The notes beneath the pieces are model-generated. The model saw nothing but the letters and a program-made list of their open reading frames with translations, was not told where the DNA came from and made no database searches. Both the position numbers and the translations under genes were made by a program. Below, one piece after another: positions 1-6,733 of a stretch of DNA of 24,410 nt. The stretch's first letter is position 1, and each line of letters starts with the position of its first letter. The stretch lies in contig DALTWG010000024.1 in the NCBI GenBank assembly GCA_029987245.1, positions 1 through 24,410 on the forward strand, in the 5' to 3' direction. The stretch comes from Methanocorpusculum sp. GTDB taxonomy: Archaea > Halobacteriota > Methanomicrobia > Methanomicrobiales > Methanocorpusculaceae.

Positions 1-150
1 GGTCTTGTTTATTTATTTCATTTATAAATATAAATAATTATCGAAATGAAAAAAAGTTCTCCTATATAAATATAGTATGCACATGCGCATATCATACCCC
101 CCATACATTTTTTTCATGAGAGGGGGTAAGGGAGCGCGCAAAATCCCTGT
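1..150. other. AT-rich intergenic stretch, no gene seen
   Basis: This leading stretch is very rich in A and T, with TATA-like strings around 21-38 and 64-76. It ends in a purine-rich GAGAGGGGGTAAGGGAG block (117-133). The only open frames are a few codons long or run into the repeat array. It may contain a promoter for something outside the window, but nothing here supports a gene. Confidence 0.5.
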
Positions 151-311
151 GTGCCAAAATACCTCACCGACCAAAATCAACGCGCAAAAAAACTCACTGA
201 CTTTTTTCAAGGCGTAAAAAACCTCACTGACCTAAATTATCCCGCAAAAAACCTCACTGACTTTTTTCACAGCTCAAAAAACCTCACTGACTATTTTCAA
301 CCCCCAAAAAA
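151..311. repeat. 30-bp direct tandem repeat array (five units plus a partial)
   Basis: Five consecutive units of exactly 30 bp (151-180, 181-210, 211-240, 241-270, 271-300) and the beginning of a sixth (301-311) share the core AAAAACCTCACTGAC, often followed by a T-rich segment such as TTTTTTCA. Unit boundaries stay in perfect 30-bp register with no insertions, and the middle units are the best conserved. The A-tract recurs every 30 bp, close to three helical turns, so the DNA could be bent. Read on the minus strand each unit carries a run of about five or six T downstream of tRNA-Gln, resembling serial archaeal oligo-T terminators. The period is a multiple of three, so the plus strand reads as a decapeptide repeat with the core KNLTD, but no ribosome-binding site precedes it and the frame runs through the antisense of the tRNA. 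Confidence 0.85.
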
Positions 312-336
312 CCCGCAAAAAAAACCGCAAACCCCA

Positions 337-409
337 TACTCCCGGGCGGGTTCGAACCGCCGTCTCCGGCTCCAAAGGCCGGAATGATTGACCACTACAC
401 GACGGGAGT
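337..409 (-). tRNA. tRNA-Gln (anticodon TTG)
   Basis: The reverse complement folds as a cloverleaf. The acceptor stem pairs ACTCCCG with CGGGAGT and is followed by an A at the discriminator position (337). The anticodon stem CCGGC/GCCGG encloses the loop CTTTGGA, giving anticodon TTG for glutamine codons. The T arm contains GGCGGTTCGAACCCGCC. No CCA is encoded and no intron is apparent. In archaea this tRNA is normally charged with Glu and then amidated by GatDE. A weak TATA-like CATTTAGATG lies about 25 bp upstream (around 431-441). The 30-bp repeat array lies directly downstream of the 3' end. Confidence 0.95.
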
Positions 410-512
410 GCAGTAACTTATTGGACGCACATCTAAATGAAACTACTGATGTGCACCACCCGCTAACAGCAACCCCTAACTGTTATACCCTATAAGAACA
501 AACCATAATAGG
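410..512. promoter_or_regulatory. Divergent spacer between tRNA-Gln and the Trm-G10 gene
   Basis: The spacer holds two inverted repeats: GCACATC (427-433) with GATGTGC (448-454), and TAACAG (464-469) with CTGTTA (480-485). A TATA-like CCTATAAG (about 489-496) lies roughly 20-25 bp before the ATG at 513, which predicts a leaderless or almost leaderless transcript for the methyltransferase. The roles of the inverted repeats are unknown. Confidence 0.4.
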
Positions 513-1466
513 ATGAATCTGCTGTTTGAACTCTCCGGAGAAAACCAGGCACTAAGCATAGCCGAAATCGGCTGCGTCGGCACCGTCTGCGCAACCGGAA
601 ACGGCATCGCTATAGCCCGCGTCGAACAACCGGAAAAAACAGCACGCCTTGCCGGAACCCACGTCGTCTCAAAACTCCTCGGAGAATGCGACGGCACAAA
701 AGAAGCACTCGAAGACCTGCTCAAATCTTTGCAGCTTCAGGCCCCCAAACCCTTCTGCGCGCGCGTAAACAGGATTCATCCGGCTGCAGTCAATGCCGCC
801 TCAAACGAACTGGAACGCATGATGGGCAGCCTCATTAAGGGAGAAGTCTCCCTGAAAAATCCCGGATGCATCTACCGCGCGGTCTTTACCGCCGGAAAAT
901 GCTACCTCGGAGAAGTACTGCAGATAATAGACAGAGGTGCCTACGCAGCGCGCTCGCCCCAAAAGCGCGCCTACTTTCACCCCGGCGTCATGATGCCTTT
1001 AATGGCGCGTGAAATCATCAACCTCACCCGCGTCGAACCCGGCGAAACACTCCTTGACCCCTTCTGCGGAACCGGCGGCATGCTTATGGAATGCGCCGAA
1101 ATGGGAATTGCAGCGGTCGGAAGCGACTTTAACGAGGAAATGCTTGCCGGATGCCGCATGAATAACCCAAACGGCCTCATACTGCGCGCGGATGCAGCGC
1201 ACATGCCCTACCCCGACGCATCCTTTGATGCGGTAGCCGCCGACCTGCCCTACGGCCAGTCAACCATAATAAGCGCCGAAAGCCTCGATACGCTCTATAA
1301 CGAATCGCTTGCAGAAATCCGGCGCGTGTTAAAGCCCGGGCGGCGCGCAGTAATTGTGACGCACAAAGACATCAGAGACATTGCGGCCCGGTACTTCACC
1401 ATAGCAGACTACATTGAACAACGGGTGCACAAAAGCCTGACACGGCGCATTCTCGTTCTTATATAA
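513..1466 (+). CDS. tRNA (guanine(10)-N2)-dimethyltransferase, Trm-G10/Trm11 type
   Basis: This is a predicted SAM-dependent enzyme that methylates the exocyclic N2 of G10 in tRNA. The N-terminal ~150 residues fit the THUMP/ferredoxin-like RNA-binding part of the family. The linker RSPQKRAYFHPGVMMP (148-162) is typical of Trm11/Trm-G10. The Rossmann-fold methyltransferase follows, with SAM motif I LLDPFCGTGGM (180-190), an acidic residue D205 after the second strand, and the catalytic motif IV as DLPYG (244-248) in place of the more common DPPYG. The length of 317 residues suits the archaeal family. The ATG at 513 is preceded by AGG and by a TATA element at the leaderless distance. The next gene follows after 27 bp in the same direction, so the two are probably co-transcribed. 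I am confident in the family; the exact base modified (mono- or dimethyl) is by homology. Confidence 0.85.
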   Translation: MNLLFELSGENQALSIAEIGCVGTVCATGNGIAIARVEQPEKTARLAGTHVVSKLLGECDGTKEALEDLLKSLQLQAPKPFCARVNRIHPAAVNAASNELERMMGSLIKGEVSLKNPGCIYRAVFTAGKCYLGEVLQIIDRGAYAARSPQKRAYFHPGVMMPLMAREIINLTRVEPGETLLDPFCGTGGMLMECAEMGIAAVGSDFNEEMLAGCRMNNPNGLILRADAAHMPYPDASFDAVAADLPYGQSTIISAESLDTLYNESLAEIRRVLKPGRRAVIVTHKDIRDIAARYFTIADYIEQRVHKSLTRRILVLI

Positions 1467-1493
1467 CGGAAAAATAGAAAGGAAAATACTCAT

Positions 1494-2819
1494 ATGGAAA
1501 ATAACGTGCTAACATGGATAACTGAACAGTTTACCAATTATACGCCGGAGAGAAGCGTAGCTGTGCGCGCTTTGCGCCACATGCGGCCGGCTGACCGGAA
1601 AAATCTTTTCTCCGACGACATTATGGAGATGCGCACGGCAGAAGGCTACTGGTTTGAAAGCCTCATCTACGAACAGCTGATTCGCATCGCGGAAAAAACA
1701 GACACCATTAAAAAAATCGTGCGCAAAGGCGCCGACGTCCCGACACGCAAAGATAAACCCGAACTGGGCCGCAACGAGATTTATTCGGCGGAAAAAGGCG
1801 ATATCCGCGTGCGCGGCAACGGCCAGGATTTAGCCGAGGTCGACCTGCTTTTATTCGACAACAGCAACCAGGTGGTTTTCTGCGAGATTGTAACGTCTCC
1901 GGCGGATTTGAAGGATTTGGAGGCGGAGATTATCTATAAGAAAAAGCTCTTCGGCTACATGTTTTCGCAGGAGCGGGTGGGCTTTATTTTATTTGCAAGC
2001 GTCGATATCAGAAATACGCAGGTGGTCAGACGTCTCATGGAAGACCCGGACAATGCGTATATCTGCACCCGGCCCTGCGAGGAGATGAAGGCATGTCTGT
2101 ACGGCTTGTGGGTTACCGGCATTTCGCGCACGCCGGAGAAAAATCCCAAGCTCATTTACGCCTCTTCGCTGAAAATTCAGGGCTTTGACTACAAACATCT
2201 GCATGACGAGGCACTTGCCCGGCTCTATTTTGCGATGGACCATAATTTCACCAACGATGAGTTTTTCTCCGACCCCGCGGTCTCGCCTCTGGTCAAAAAA
2301 GTTATCTGCGGGGGATTGTATCCTTCGGCGGTCAAGGCGTTAACTGCCGCGCATCCGCTTCGTTTGCGCTCCGAAGTGCTGGATTTTGATACGGTAATCG
2401 AAAAATACAGCCGGGTTATTCTTGCAATTGATTTCCCCGAGATTGAGCCGGTAATTTACTTAAGGCCCAAGCCGGTGCGCCGCGACCCGAAGGTGACGCG
2501 CAAGGAGTATATGCGCTCAAAGGAGTATCTGAAGTTTATCCGGGAAAAAACCGGGCCGGGCTTCAAGTTTGAGCGGCCGACGCCGTCACGCGTGGGTTTT
2601 TATCTGTGGCTTGAGTCTGCCAAGCCGTGTCTTGGCGCGGAGCGAAGCTGCGCGCTTCTGGATTACTGCGCAAATCCGATTACGCATTATGCCGAGCCGG
2701 GCGAGGGTTTTACTCCGGCGGTGCCGGTGAAAAAGGTGCAGAAGAAAAAGAAGCGGTATTACCGAAACCGGCATATAAAACAGCCCGGCGACAACGGACA
2801 CCGGCATGAGAGGGATTGA
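1494..2819 (+). CDS. Uncharacterised protein with PD-(D/E)XK nuclease-like core
   Basis: I do not recognise a named family for this 441-residue protein. Residues 50-61 (EGYWFESLIYEQ) look like the first helix of restriction/resolvase-like folds, with E55 as the usual N-terminal acid. Residues 114-135 (AEVDLLLF then VVFCEIVTS) have the spacing of a PD-(D/E)XK core: E115/D117 on one strand and E131 on the next. The lysine expected two residues after the second acid is replaced by valine, so the site may be inactive or may use a displaced lysine (K140 or K149-K151). The remaining 290 residues are mixed alpha/beta with no recognised motif. The C-terminus is strongly basic (KKVQKKKKRYYRNRH, about 412-426), suggesting nucleic-acid contact. 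An AAAGGA box precedes the ATG at 1494. It sits 27 bp after the tRNA methyltransferase gene, so a role in RNA or DNA processing is a reasonable guess only. Confidence 0.6.
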   Translation: MENNVLTWITEQFTNYTPERSVAVRALRHMRPADRKNLFSDDIMEMRTAEGYWFESLIYEQLIRIAEKTDTIKKIVRKGADVPTRKDKPELGRNEIYSAEKGDIRVRGNGQDLAEVDLLLFDNSNQVVFCEIVTSPADLKDLEAEIIYKKKLFGYMFSQERVGFILFASVDIRNTQVVRRLMEDPDNAYICTRPCEEMKACLYGLWVTGISRTPEKNPKLIYASSLKIQGFDYKHLHDEALARLYFAMDHNFTNDEFFSDPAVSPLVKKVICGGLYPSAVKALTAAHPLRLRSEVLDFDTVIEKYSRVILAIDFPEIEPVIYLRPKPVRRDPKVTRKEYMRSKEYLKFIREKTGPGFKFERPTPSRVGFYLWLESAKPCLGAERSCALLDYCANPITHYAEPGEGFTPAVPVKKVQKKKKRYYRNRHIKQPGDNGHRHERD

Positions 2820-2830
2820 AAGCCCGCCCC

Positions 2831-2893
2831 GCTGCCTCCCACGCTTTCCGCGCTGCCTCCCACGCTTTCCCCGCTACCTCCCTCTCTTTTTCT
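2831..2893. repeat. 21-bp tandem repeat between convergent genes
   Basis: Two full 21-bp units, GCTGCCTCCCACGCTTTCC plus two variable bases, occupy 2831-2851 and 2852-2872. A degenerate third unit runs into the 3' end of the NERD gene. Read on the minus strand in the NERD frame the unit encodes a basic RGKRGRQ heptapeptide, and it starts immediately after that gene's TAG stop. Confidence 0.75.
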
Positions 2894-3500
2894 CCGCTTT
2901 GCGCTCCTTTTTTATCTCCGCGATATGTTTTGCATGCTTTTGCGCGGCCTTCTCACTCCCCCTGAATTTAGCAAGCCGGCCGGCGAGAGCCTCCACCTCC
3001 TCTTTTGAAAAAACCGCGCCGGCAAACTGCTCCTGCAGCGCGGCTTTCAGCCGCGAAATCTGCGTAATGCAGCAGTCCGTCCTGTTTTGCGGAATGCGCG
3101 AAATATCGCAGGCGTTTGCAAACACAATTACCGAATGCACATATTTTTCCGGGATACGCAGCGCGGCTGCCGCCGCTTTTGTATGCATACTATTCTGCGC
3201 AATCGGATTGGAAACCGAAAATGTCTGCCCAAAGGAGTTTGTTTTCATCCAGAGCCGGTCGGAAAAAGCCCCGCTTAGAGTCCCGGAATACTCCTTGTTT
3301 TCAAAGACATACAGCCCCGACGGATGCAAAAGAATCGCGTCTGTTTCGGTGATTCCGCCTGATTTCGTCGGAAAATACAGCGGCCCCGCCGCATAGCCGC
3401 CCGGGATTTTTTCAAGAACCGACAGCAGAATGCGCTCACCTAAAAGCCCTGCCTCCTCTTCGGGGGTAGATGTTGTGCGCTGCCAGGAGTCTTTTGACAT
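2874..3500 (-). CDS. NERD (nuclease-related) domain protein
   Basis: With the start at 3500 the protein has 208 residues. Residues 16-30 (EAGLLGERIL) match the conserved opening helix of the NERD domain. The core TETDAILLHPSGLYVFENKE (51-70) carries D54 and E67-N-K69, the acidic and ExK residues of the restriction-endonuclease-like fold. The C-terminal ~45 residues are a lysine/arginine-rich helix ending EKKRGR, probably for nucleic-acid binding. An upstream ATG at 3539 would add 13 mostly hydrophobic residues. I prefer 3500 because a TATA-like GGTATATCTC at about 3531-3540 would place the transcript start just before it. The gene converges on the PD-(D/E)XK-like gene with 54 bp between stops and is divergent from the DUF2150-like gene. 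Its substrate is unknown. The repeat just after its stop continues the basic tail in frame. Confidence 0.75.
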   Translation of the reverse strand: MSKDSWQRTTSTPEEEAGLLGERILLSVLEKIPGGYAAGPLYFPTKSGGITETDAILLHPSGLYVFENKEYSGTLSGAFSDRLWMKTNSFGQTFSVSNPIAQNSMHTKAAAAALRIPEKYVHSVIVFANACDISRIPQNRTDCCITQISRLKAALQEQFAGAVFSKEEVEALAGRLAKFRGSEKAAQKHAKHIAEIKKERKAEKKRGR

Positions 3501-3631
3501 GAATACTATTATATTTGGGGCCCGGATGAGATATACCATGCGAAATATTGTACGAATACGTGCCCGCGTCCAAACGTATCAATAGAAATGTATTTTATAT
3601 TTTAAGGTGTTATTGATATAATAGAAAAAGT
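3501..3631. promoter_or_regulatory. Divergent promoter region, NERD gene and DUF2150-like gene
   Basis: Rightward, TTTTATATTTTAA (about 3592-3604) lies 28-40 bp before the ATG at 3632, the usual archaeal TATA-to-start distance with a very short leader. Leftward, GGTATATCTC (about 3531-3540, minus strand) is suitably placed for the start at 3500. A second TATA-like string, AAATATAATAG (about 3507-3518 minus), lies too close to that ATG to serve it. Confidence 0.5.
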
Positions 3632-4270
3632 ATGGCAGCGAAAAAAGCAAAGAAAACGGCCGAGCCAGAAGCAGCACCGAAACTCTTCTATATATTCTAC
3701 AACCAGGAGAGATGGGACAACTGGCTTAAGACCTTAAAGGAAGCAGATTTTGCAGGCGACGAAAATTCCGATGAAATGCCTGAAGGATTCAGAATTTTAG
3801 ACGGACTTTCAGACGACATCACCCTTGCCGTCATTAAAATAATCAAACTCTACCAGAACACCAGACTCACCCTCGAAGAGGCAAGAACTAAACTGCGCGG
3901 CGTGGAGGAAATTGTCATGGGCGAGGTCACTGATGATGATTTAGCCGAGATTATCGGCTCCATGCAGGTATCCATGCTTGTGCTGTTTGCCGCAGGACAG
4001 AAGTATCTGGAAGGCACCTATCCCGCTTCCGAGGAGTTAAAGAATCTGGTCAAAGACGGGCGCAAAGCAGAAGCCAAGGACCCCGAAAAGGCGCTGGAGA
4101 TTGCATCTTCCATCGGTTCTGCCGTAATTAACGGCTCGTCCTGCTGCGGCAAATTTGTCAAAGACACCGATGAGCCCGGACTCTTTGACGAATGGCTTGT
4201 CGAGGTTGAGCGCATCGCCGATGCCGTCAAGTCGCTGAAGAATTTCGACGAAGTCGCCGGAGAAGAATAA
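3632..4270 (+). CDS. DUF2150-like archaeal protein
   Basis: This 212-residue acidic, mostly helical protein resembles the DUF2150 family, which is found in methanogenic and related archaea and has no known function. A short lysine/alanine-rich head (1-18) is followed by KLFYIFYNQERWDNWLKTL, an aromatic-rich opening typical of the family. Long amphipathic helices follow, with a central hydrophobic segment at about 112-124 (IIGSMQVSMLVLF). Two adjacent cysteines (SSCC, about 169-172) occur in a glycine/serine loop. There is no signal peptide or clear membrane span, so it is probably cytoplasmic. A TTG-initiated gene begins directly after its stop, indicating translational coupling. The family call is from memory of the sequence pattern and is moderately secure. 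Confidence 0.65.
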   Translation: MAAKKAKKTAEPEAAPKLFYIFYNQERWDNWLKTLKEADFAGDENSDEMPEGFRILDGLSDDITLAVIKIIKLYQNTRLTLEEARTKLRGVEEIVMGEVTDDDLAEIIGSMQVSMLVLFAAGQKYLEGTYPASEELKNLVKDGRKAEAKDPEKALEIASSIGSAVINGSSCCGKFVKDTDEPGLFDEWLVEVERIADAVKSLKNFDEVAGEE

Positions 4271-4271
4271 A

Positions 4272-4724
4272 TTGATTGCTTCCCGGGCGCGGTTTCGTTA
4301 TATAAAAAAGCTGCAGCGGGCAGCAGGATATCACCTGCCCGACGGGGCTTTTCATCCGGCAATGATGGAAGCCATCTGCGGTTCGATGAACATTGATTCT
4401 CTTGACCCGGGAACAAGAGAACAGGTGCTCAATTTTTTTAAGGATTTTCTGGAATGCAAGTGCAAAGACTCTCCCTTGTGCGGATGTCCCGAGCGCAAAT
4501 TCGTGGTAAAGATTTTAGAGCTGCGCGAGCTTGGCTTAAGCCACAAGGAGATTCACCGCCAGTTACTGGATGAATACGGGATTGATTTGTTCCCGGCGGA
4601 TATTTTAAGCTTTTTGGAGGAGTCGGTACACCTGCTTGAAGCGGTGAGGTCAGTGGCAGAACTTGCCGGCGAAGATGAACTGGTGAAAAAGACCGATGCG
4701 CATATCAAAGATATTGCGCGGTAG
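4272..4724 (+). CDS. Small cysteine-containing protein resembling a helicase C-terminal domain (DUF5814-like)
   Basis: The frame opens with TTG at 4272, one base after the TAA of the preceding gene, and GGAG (4259-4262) sits nine bases upstream, supporting this unusual start. The first internal ATG would lose the basic helix at residues 4-18. In the middle, CKCKDSPLCGCPERKF (about 59-74) contains four closely spaced cysteines in a CxC...CxC arrangement that could bind a metal. The following ~75 residues (LELRELGLSHKEIHRQLLDEYGI and onward) form helices. This segment resembles the region at the end of archaeal Ski2-like helicases annotated DUF5814, here as a free-standing 150-residue protein without helicase motifs. 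It is likely an operon partner of the DUF2150-like protein. The function is unknown. Confidence 0.6.
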   Translation: MIASRARFRYIKKLQRAAGYHLPDGAFHPAMMEAICGSMNIDSLDPGTREQVLNFFKDFLECKCKDSPLCGCPERKFVVKILELRELGLSHKEIHRQLLDEYGIDLFPADILSFLEESVHLLEAVRSVAELAGEDELVKKTDAHIKDIAR

Positions 4725-4819
4725 GGTTTTTGATAAAATAAACCCGGGTAAGAAGGGCAAGGGAAACATCTATTAGCCAGTTGCAATAAAAATACTACTA
4801 AATACCTTCCGCGGAAAAA
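4725..4819 (+). promoter_or_regulatory. Spacer with promoter for the membrane protein gene
   Basis: After the preceding stop there is a short T run (TTTTT, 4729-4733). Further on, AATAAAAATACTACTAAATA (about 4785-4804) is a plausible TATA element 15-35 bp before the ATG at 4820. No strong Shine-Dalgarno sequence is present, consistent with a short or absent leader. Confidence 0.4.
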
Positions 4820-6580
4820 ATGTCTCATTTGTTTCATCTGAAAAAGCGTACTGAACCTGCAAAAAATTGTACTGCTGCAGCCGACAGCACCCCTGCAAAA
4901 AACTATTCTCCGGACAATTTTCTGGTAAAAGCACTGTTTCTGATTTCAGCGGTATCAGTTACGTTTATTCTTTCCATACCCTTTTCTTCCATGGAATTTT
5001 TGCGTGAATTAGCCGCCGAATTTACAGAATATGCAGAATACGCAGAATATGCACAGCATGCCGGCACATTTTCTCATCTCTCGCCGACCGCATTTATCCT
5101 CCCGTCTGTTATTATAGGAGCAATGCTTTGGCTGTATCTTGTCTGCAGAAAAAATCTCCTGCAGAAAATCTGGAAAGAGGCAGCAAAACCGTATTGCGCG
5201 GCAGCAGGAGTGTTAGCCCTTGTCACCTCCTGGATTTTTGCAGAAGGATTGTGTGCGCATCCGGATGTTTTGCCCATGCCCTGCTCCATACTGTTTTGTA
5301 TTCTTATTCTGTATGCTCTTTACCTGTTCTGGAAATTTCTGCTTTGTTCCCTGGTTCCGGTCGTCTTTCGCTTTATCCGCGGACTTGACCGGATTGAAAA
5401 ATGGTATCTGGGAATTATCGTTATCTGCGGTGCTGTGGCAGTTCCGGTTCTGTATTCGCTGACTGATGTCTTCTATGCGCAGTTTAATGCCTTTTACGGC
5501 GCGGATTCAATGATGTTATATACGGACAACGCGTTCAATCTGATAGGGACAATAGGAAACAGCATTGTTCTGTGCAATATCAAGCATATCATCTTTGGGT
5601 TGTTCGGGCTTCCTTTTGGCATAATTGCATTCCTGGTTTCAAAGGTGTTGTTTTTTGTACCGGAAGCATATATTATGACAATCGCCATACTGCAGATTGC
5701 AGCACTCGGCGTTACTGCGGTTCTGTTATCCCGCCTGGTGAAGGCAAAAGGATATCTTAAAGCAGGATTTCTGCTGATAATGACGGTCGCATTTCCCAGT
5801 ATTATTTTTTCACTGACAATTGAGAATTATTTTTTTGCTGCATTCTGGCTTGTCTTGTTTGTGTATTCTGTCTGCACTTCAGAGAGGTTCAAGGACTGGC
5901 TGTTTATCGGAGCTGTTGGAACAGTTACCACCAGTGCGGTCATGTTCCCGTTTCTTGCAAAGAAATTTGACATAAAAAAATACCTGTCGGTTGCCTGCAA
6001 GGCGGTTGTGCTGTTTCTTCTTTGCGGCAGGCTGTCGGTGTTTGGTTCGGCTGTTCAGGAATTTATTGTGCAGACACATTTTACAAATATCGGTCAGACG
6101 GTGGCAGAGAAAGTGTCTGTTTACGGCAGTTTCGTTTCATCGCTTCTGTTTGCACCGGAAATGGAGATAAGCCAGCCTTCACACTACAGTTTTGATGTGT
6201 CTTTTTACTACACCAATGTACCGGGCTTCTGGGCAGGGATTGCGGGATATATTGTGCTTGCGGTTGCTGTATGCGGGTTTATCTGGTACCGCAAAGAGCG
6301 GTTTGCTAAAATATGTATCTGGATGACGGCATTTTCCGTTCTTCTGATCGGTATTGTCGGCTGGGGTTCAAATGAAACGGTTCTGTTTACTTTCTATTTC
6401 TCCTGGGCTGTCATAGCGCTTGTGTATCTTGCTGTGCACAAGCTGTGTGCAAATCATCCGAAAGTCGAAATGGTCATACTTATCTGTCTTGCAGCGGCAC
6501 TGCTTATTATTAATATTCCGGCTTTCGCGGATGCTGTTGCATTCGGGATGCAGTATTATCCAACTGTACTGCATGTCTGA
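4820..6580 (+). CDS. Polytopic membrane protein of unknown function
   Basis: This 586-residue protein has about 13-15 hydrophobic spans (approximately 36-54, 92-109, 125-142, 154-180, 197-214, 256-280, 284-305, 313-352, 358-378, 388-405, 470-488, 496-514, 519-540 and 549-568). A hydrophilic N-terminal tail of about 35 residues precedes the first span. The loop after span 5 contains acidic residues (DVFYAQFNAFYGADSMMLYTD, starting at D216). This layout resembles GT-C-type lipid-linked-sugar glycosyltransferases and some surface-polysaccharide membrane proteins, but no diagnostic motif settles it. The first outer loop carries a small repeat (EYAEYAEYAQHA, 70-81) encoded by a 9-bp tandem repeat at about 5025-5056. 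The gene is visibly richer in A and T than its neighbours and stands alone, with repeat elements at its 3' end, so it may be acquired. I do not recognise the gene. Confidence 0.7.
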   Translation: MSHLFHLKKRTEPAKNCTAAADSTPAKNYSPDNFLVKALFLISAVSVTFILSIPFSSMEFLRELAAEFTEYAEYAEYAQHAGTFSHLSPTAFILPSVIIGAMLWLYLVCRKNLLQKIWKEAAKPYCAAAGVLALVTSWIFAEGLCAHPDVLPMPCSILFCILILYALYLFWKFLLCSLVPVVFRFIRGLDRIEKWYLGIIVICGAVAVPVLYSLTDVFYAQFNAFYGADSMMLYTDNAFNLIGTIGNSIVLCNIKHIIFGLFGLPFGIIAFLVSKVLFFVPEAYIMTIAILQIAALGVTAVLLSRLVKAKGYLKAGFLLIMTVAFPSIIFSLTIENYFFAAFWLVLFVYSVCTSERFKDWLFIGAVGTVTTSAVMFPFLAKKFDIKKYLSVACKAVVLFLLCGRLSVFGSAVQEFIVQTHFTNIGQTVAEKVSVYGSFVSSLLFAPEMEISQPSHYSFDVSFYYTNVPGFWAGIAGYIVLAVAVCGFIWYRKERFAKICIWMTAFSVLLIGIVGWGSNETVLFTFYFSWAVIALVYLAVHKLCANHPKVEMVILICLAAALLIINIPAFADAVAFGMQYYPTVLHV

Positions 6581-6596
6581 AGATACGCAAAATTTT

Positions 6597-6630
6597 GTAA
6601 CTGTTCATCCCTTCTTTTTCAACCAGTTTA
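6597..6630. repeat. Isolated repeat end related to the GTAACTRTTCA elements
   Basis: GTAACTGTTCATCCC (6597-6611) matches the left end of the element at 10608, lies 17 bp after the membrane-protein stop, and is preceded by TTTT. An imperfect inverted partner, TCAACCAGTTTAC, ends at 6630. The two could be the arms of a tiny degenerate element or the remnant of an older copy beside the intact one at 6642-6720. Confidence 0.5.
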
Positions 6631-6641
6631 CAAAAAAAAGA

Positions 6642-6720
6642 GTAACTATTCAGCCCTATTATAAGGGTTGTATTTTTCTATGCCTACTTAAAATGATAAA
6701 TACAGGGAGTGAATAGTTAC
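6642..6720. mobile_element. 79-bp miniature inverted-repeat element (MITE-like)
   Basis: The ends GTAACTATTCA (6642-6652) and TGAATAGTTAC (6710-6720) are perfect 11-bp inverted repeats, and the pairing extends imperfectly to about 17 bp through CCCT/AGGG. The element is bounded exactly by the 10-bp direct repeat AAAAAAAAGA (6632-6641 and 6721-6730), as expected for a target-site duplication. It has no coding capacity. Its right half (ACTTAAAATGATAAA then AGGGAG) is shared with the larger element at 10608-10783. On the dcd side the duplicated A tract is the oligo-T following the dcd stop, so the element lies at that gene's likely terminator. Confidence 0.7.
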
Positions 6721-6733
6721 AAAAAAAAGAAAT

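Noticed and set aside
46..69. Tiny frame after a good TATA-like string near the left end
   Set aside because: Only about seven codons before a stop; no support as a gene or leader peptide.
151..311. CRISPR array
   Set aside because: The repeats are back to back with a 30-bp period and no unique spacers, and no cas genes are in the window.
151..387. Plus-strand open frame from a GTG encoding a decapeptide repeat (core KNLTD)
   Set aside because: It lacks a ribosome-binding site, continues through the antisense of tRNA-Gln, and its repetition is explained by the 30-bp DNA repeat. I list the DNA repeat, not a gene.
2586..2876. UAG read-through or pyrrolysine extending the NERD protein into the antisense of the neighbouring gene
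   Set aside because: The extension beyond the 21-bp repeats is simply the antisense of the PD-(D/E)XK-like gene, and there is no sign of a pyrrolysine system or methylamine genes here.
2806..3396. 196-residue plus-strand frame opposite the NERD gene
   Set aside because: Its composition is a Cys/Phe/Ser-rich shadow of the convincing minus-strand NERD domain.
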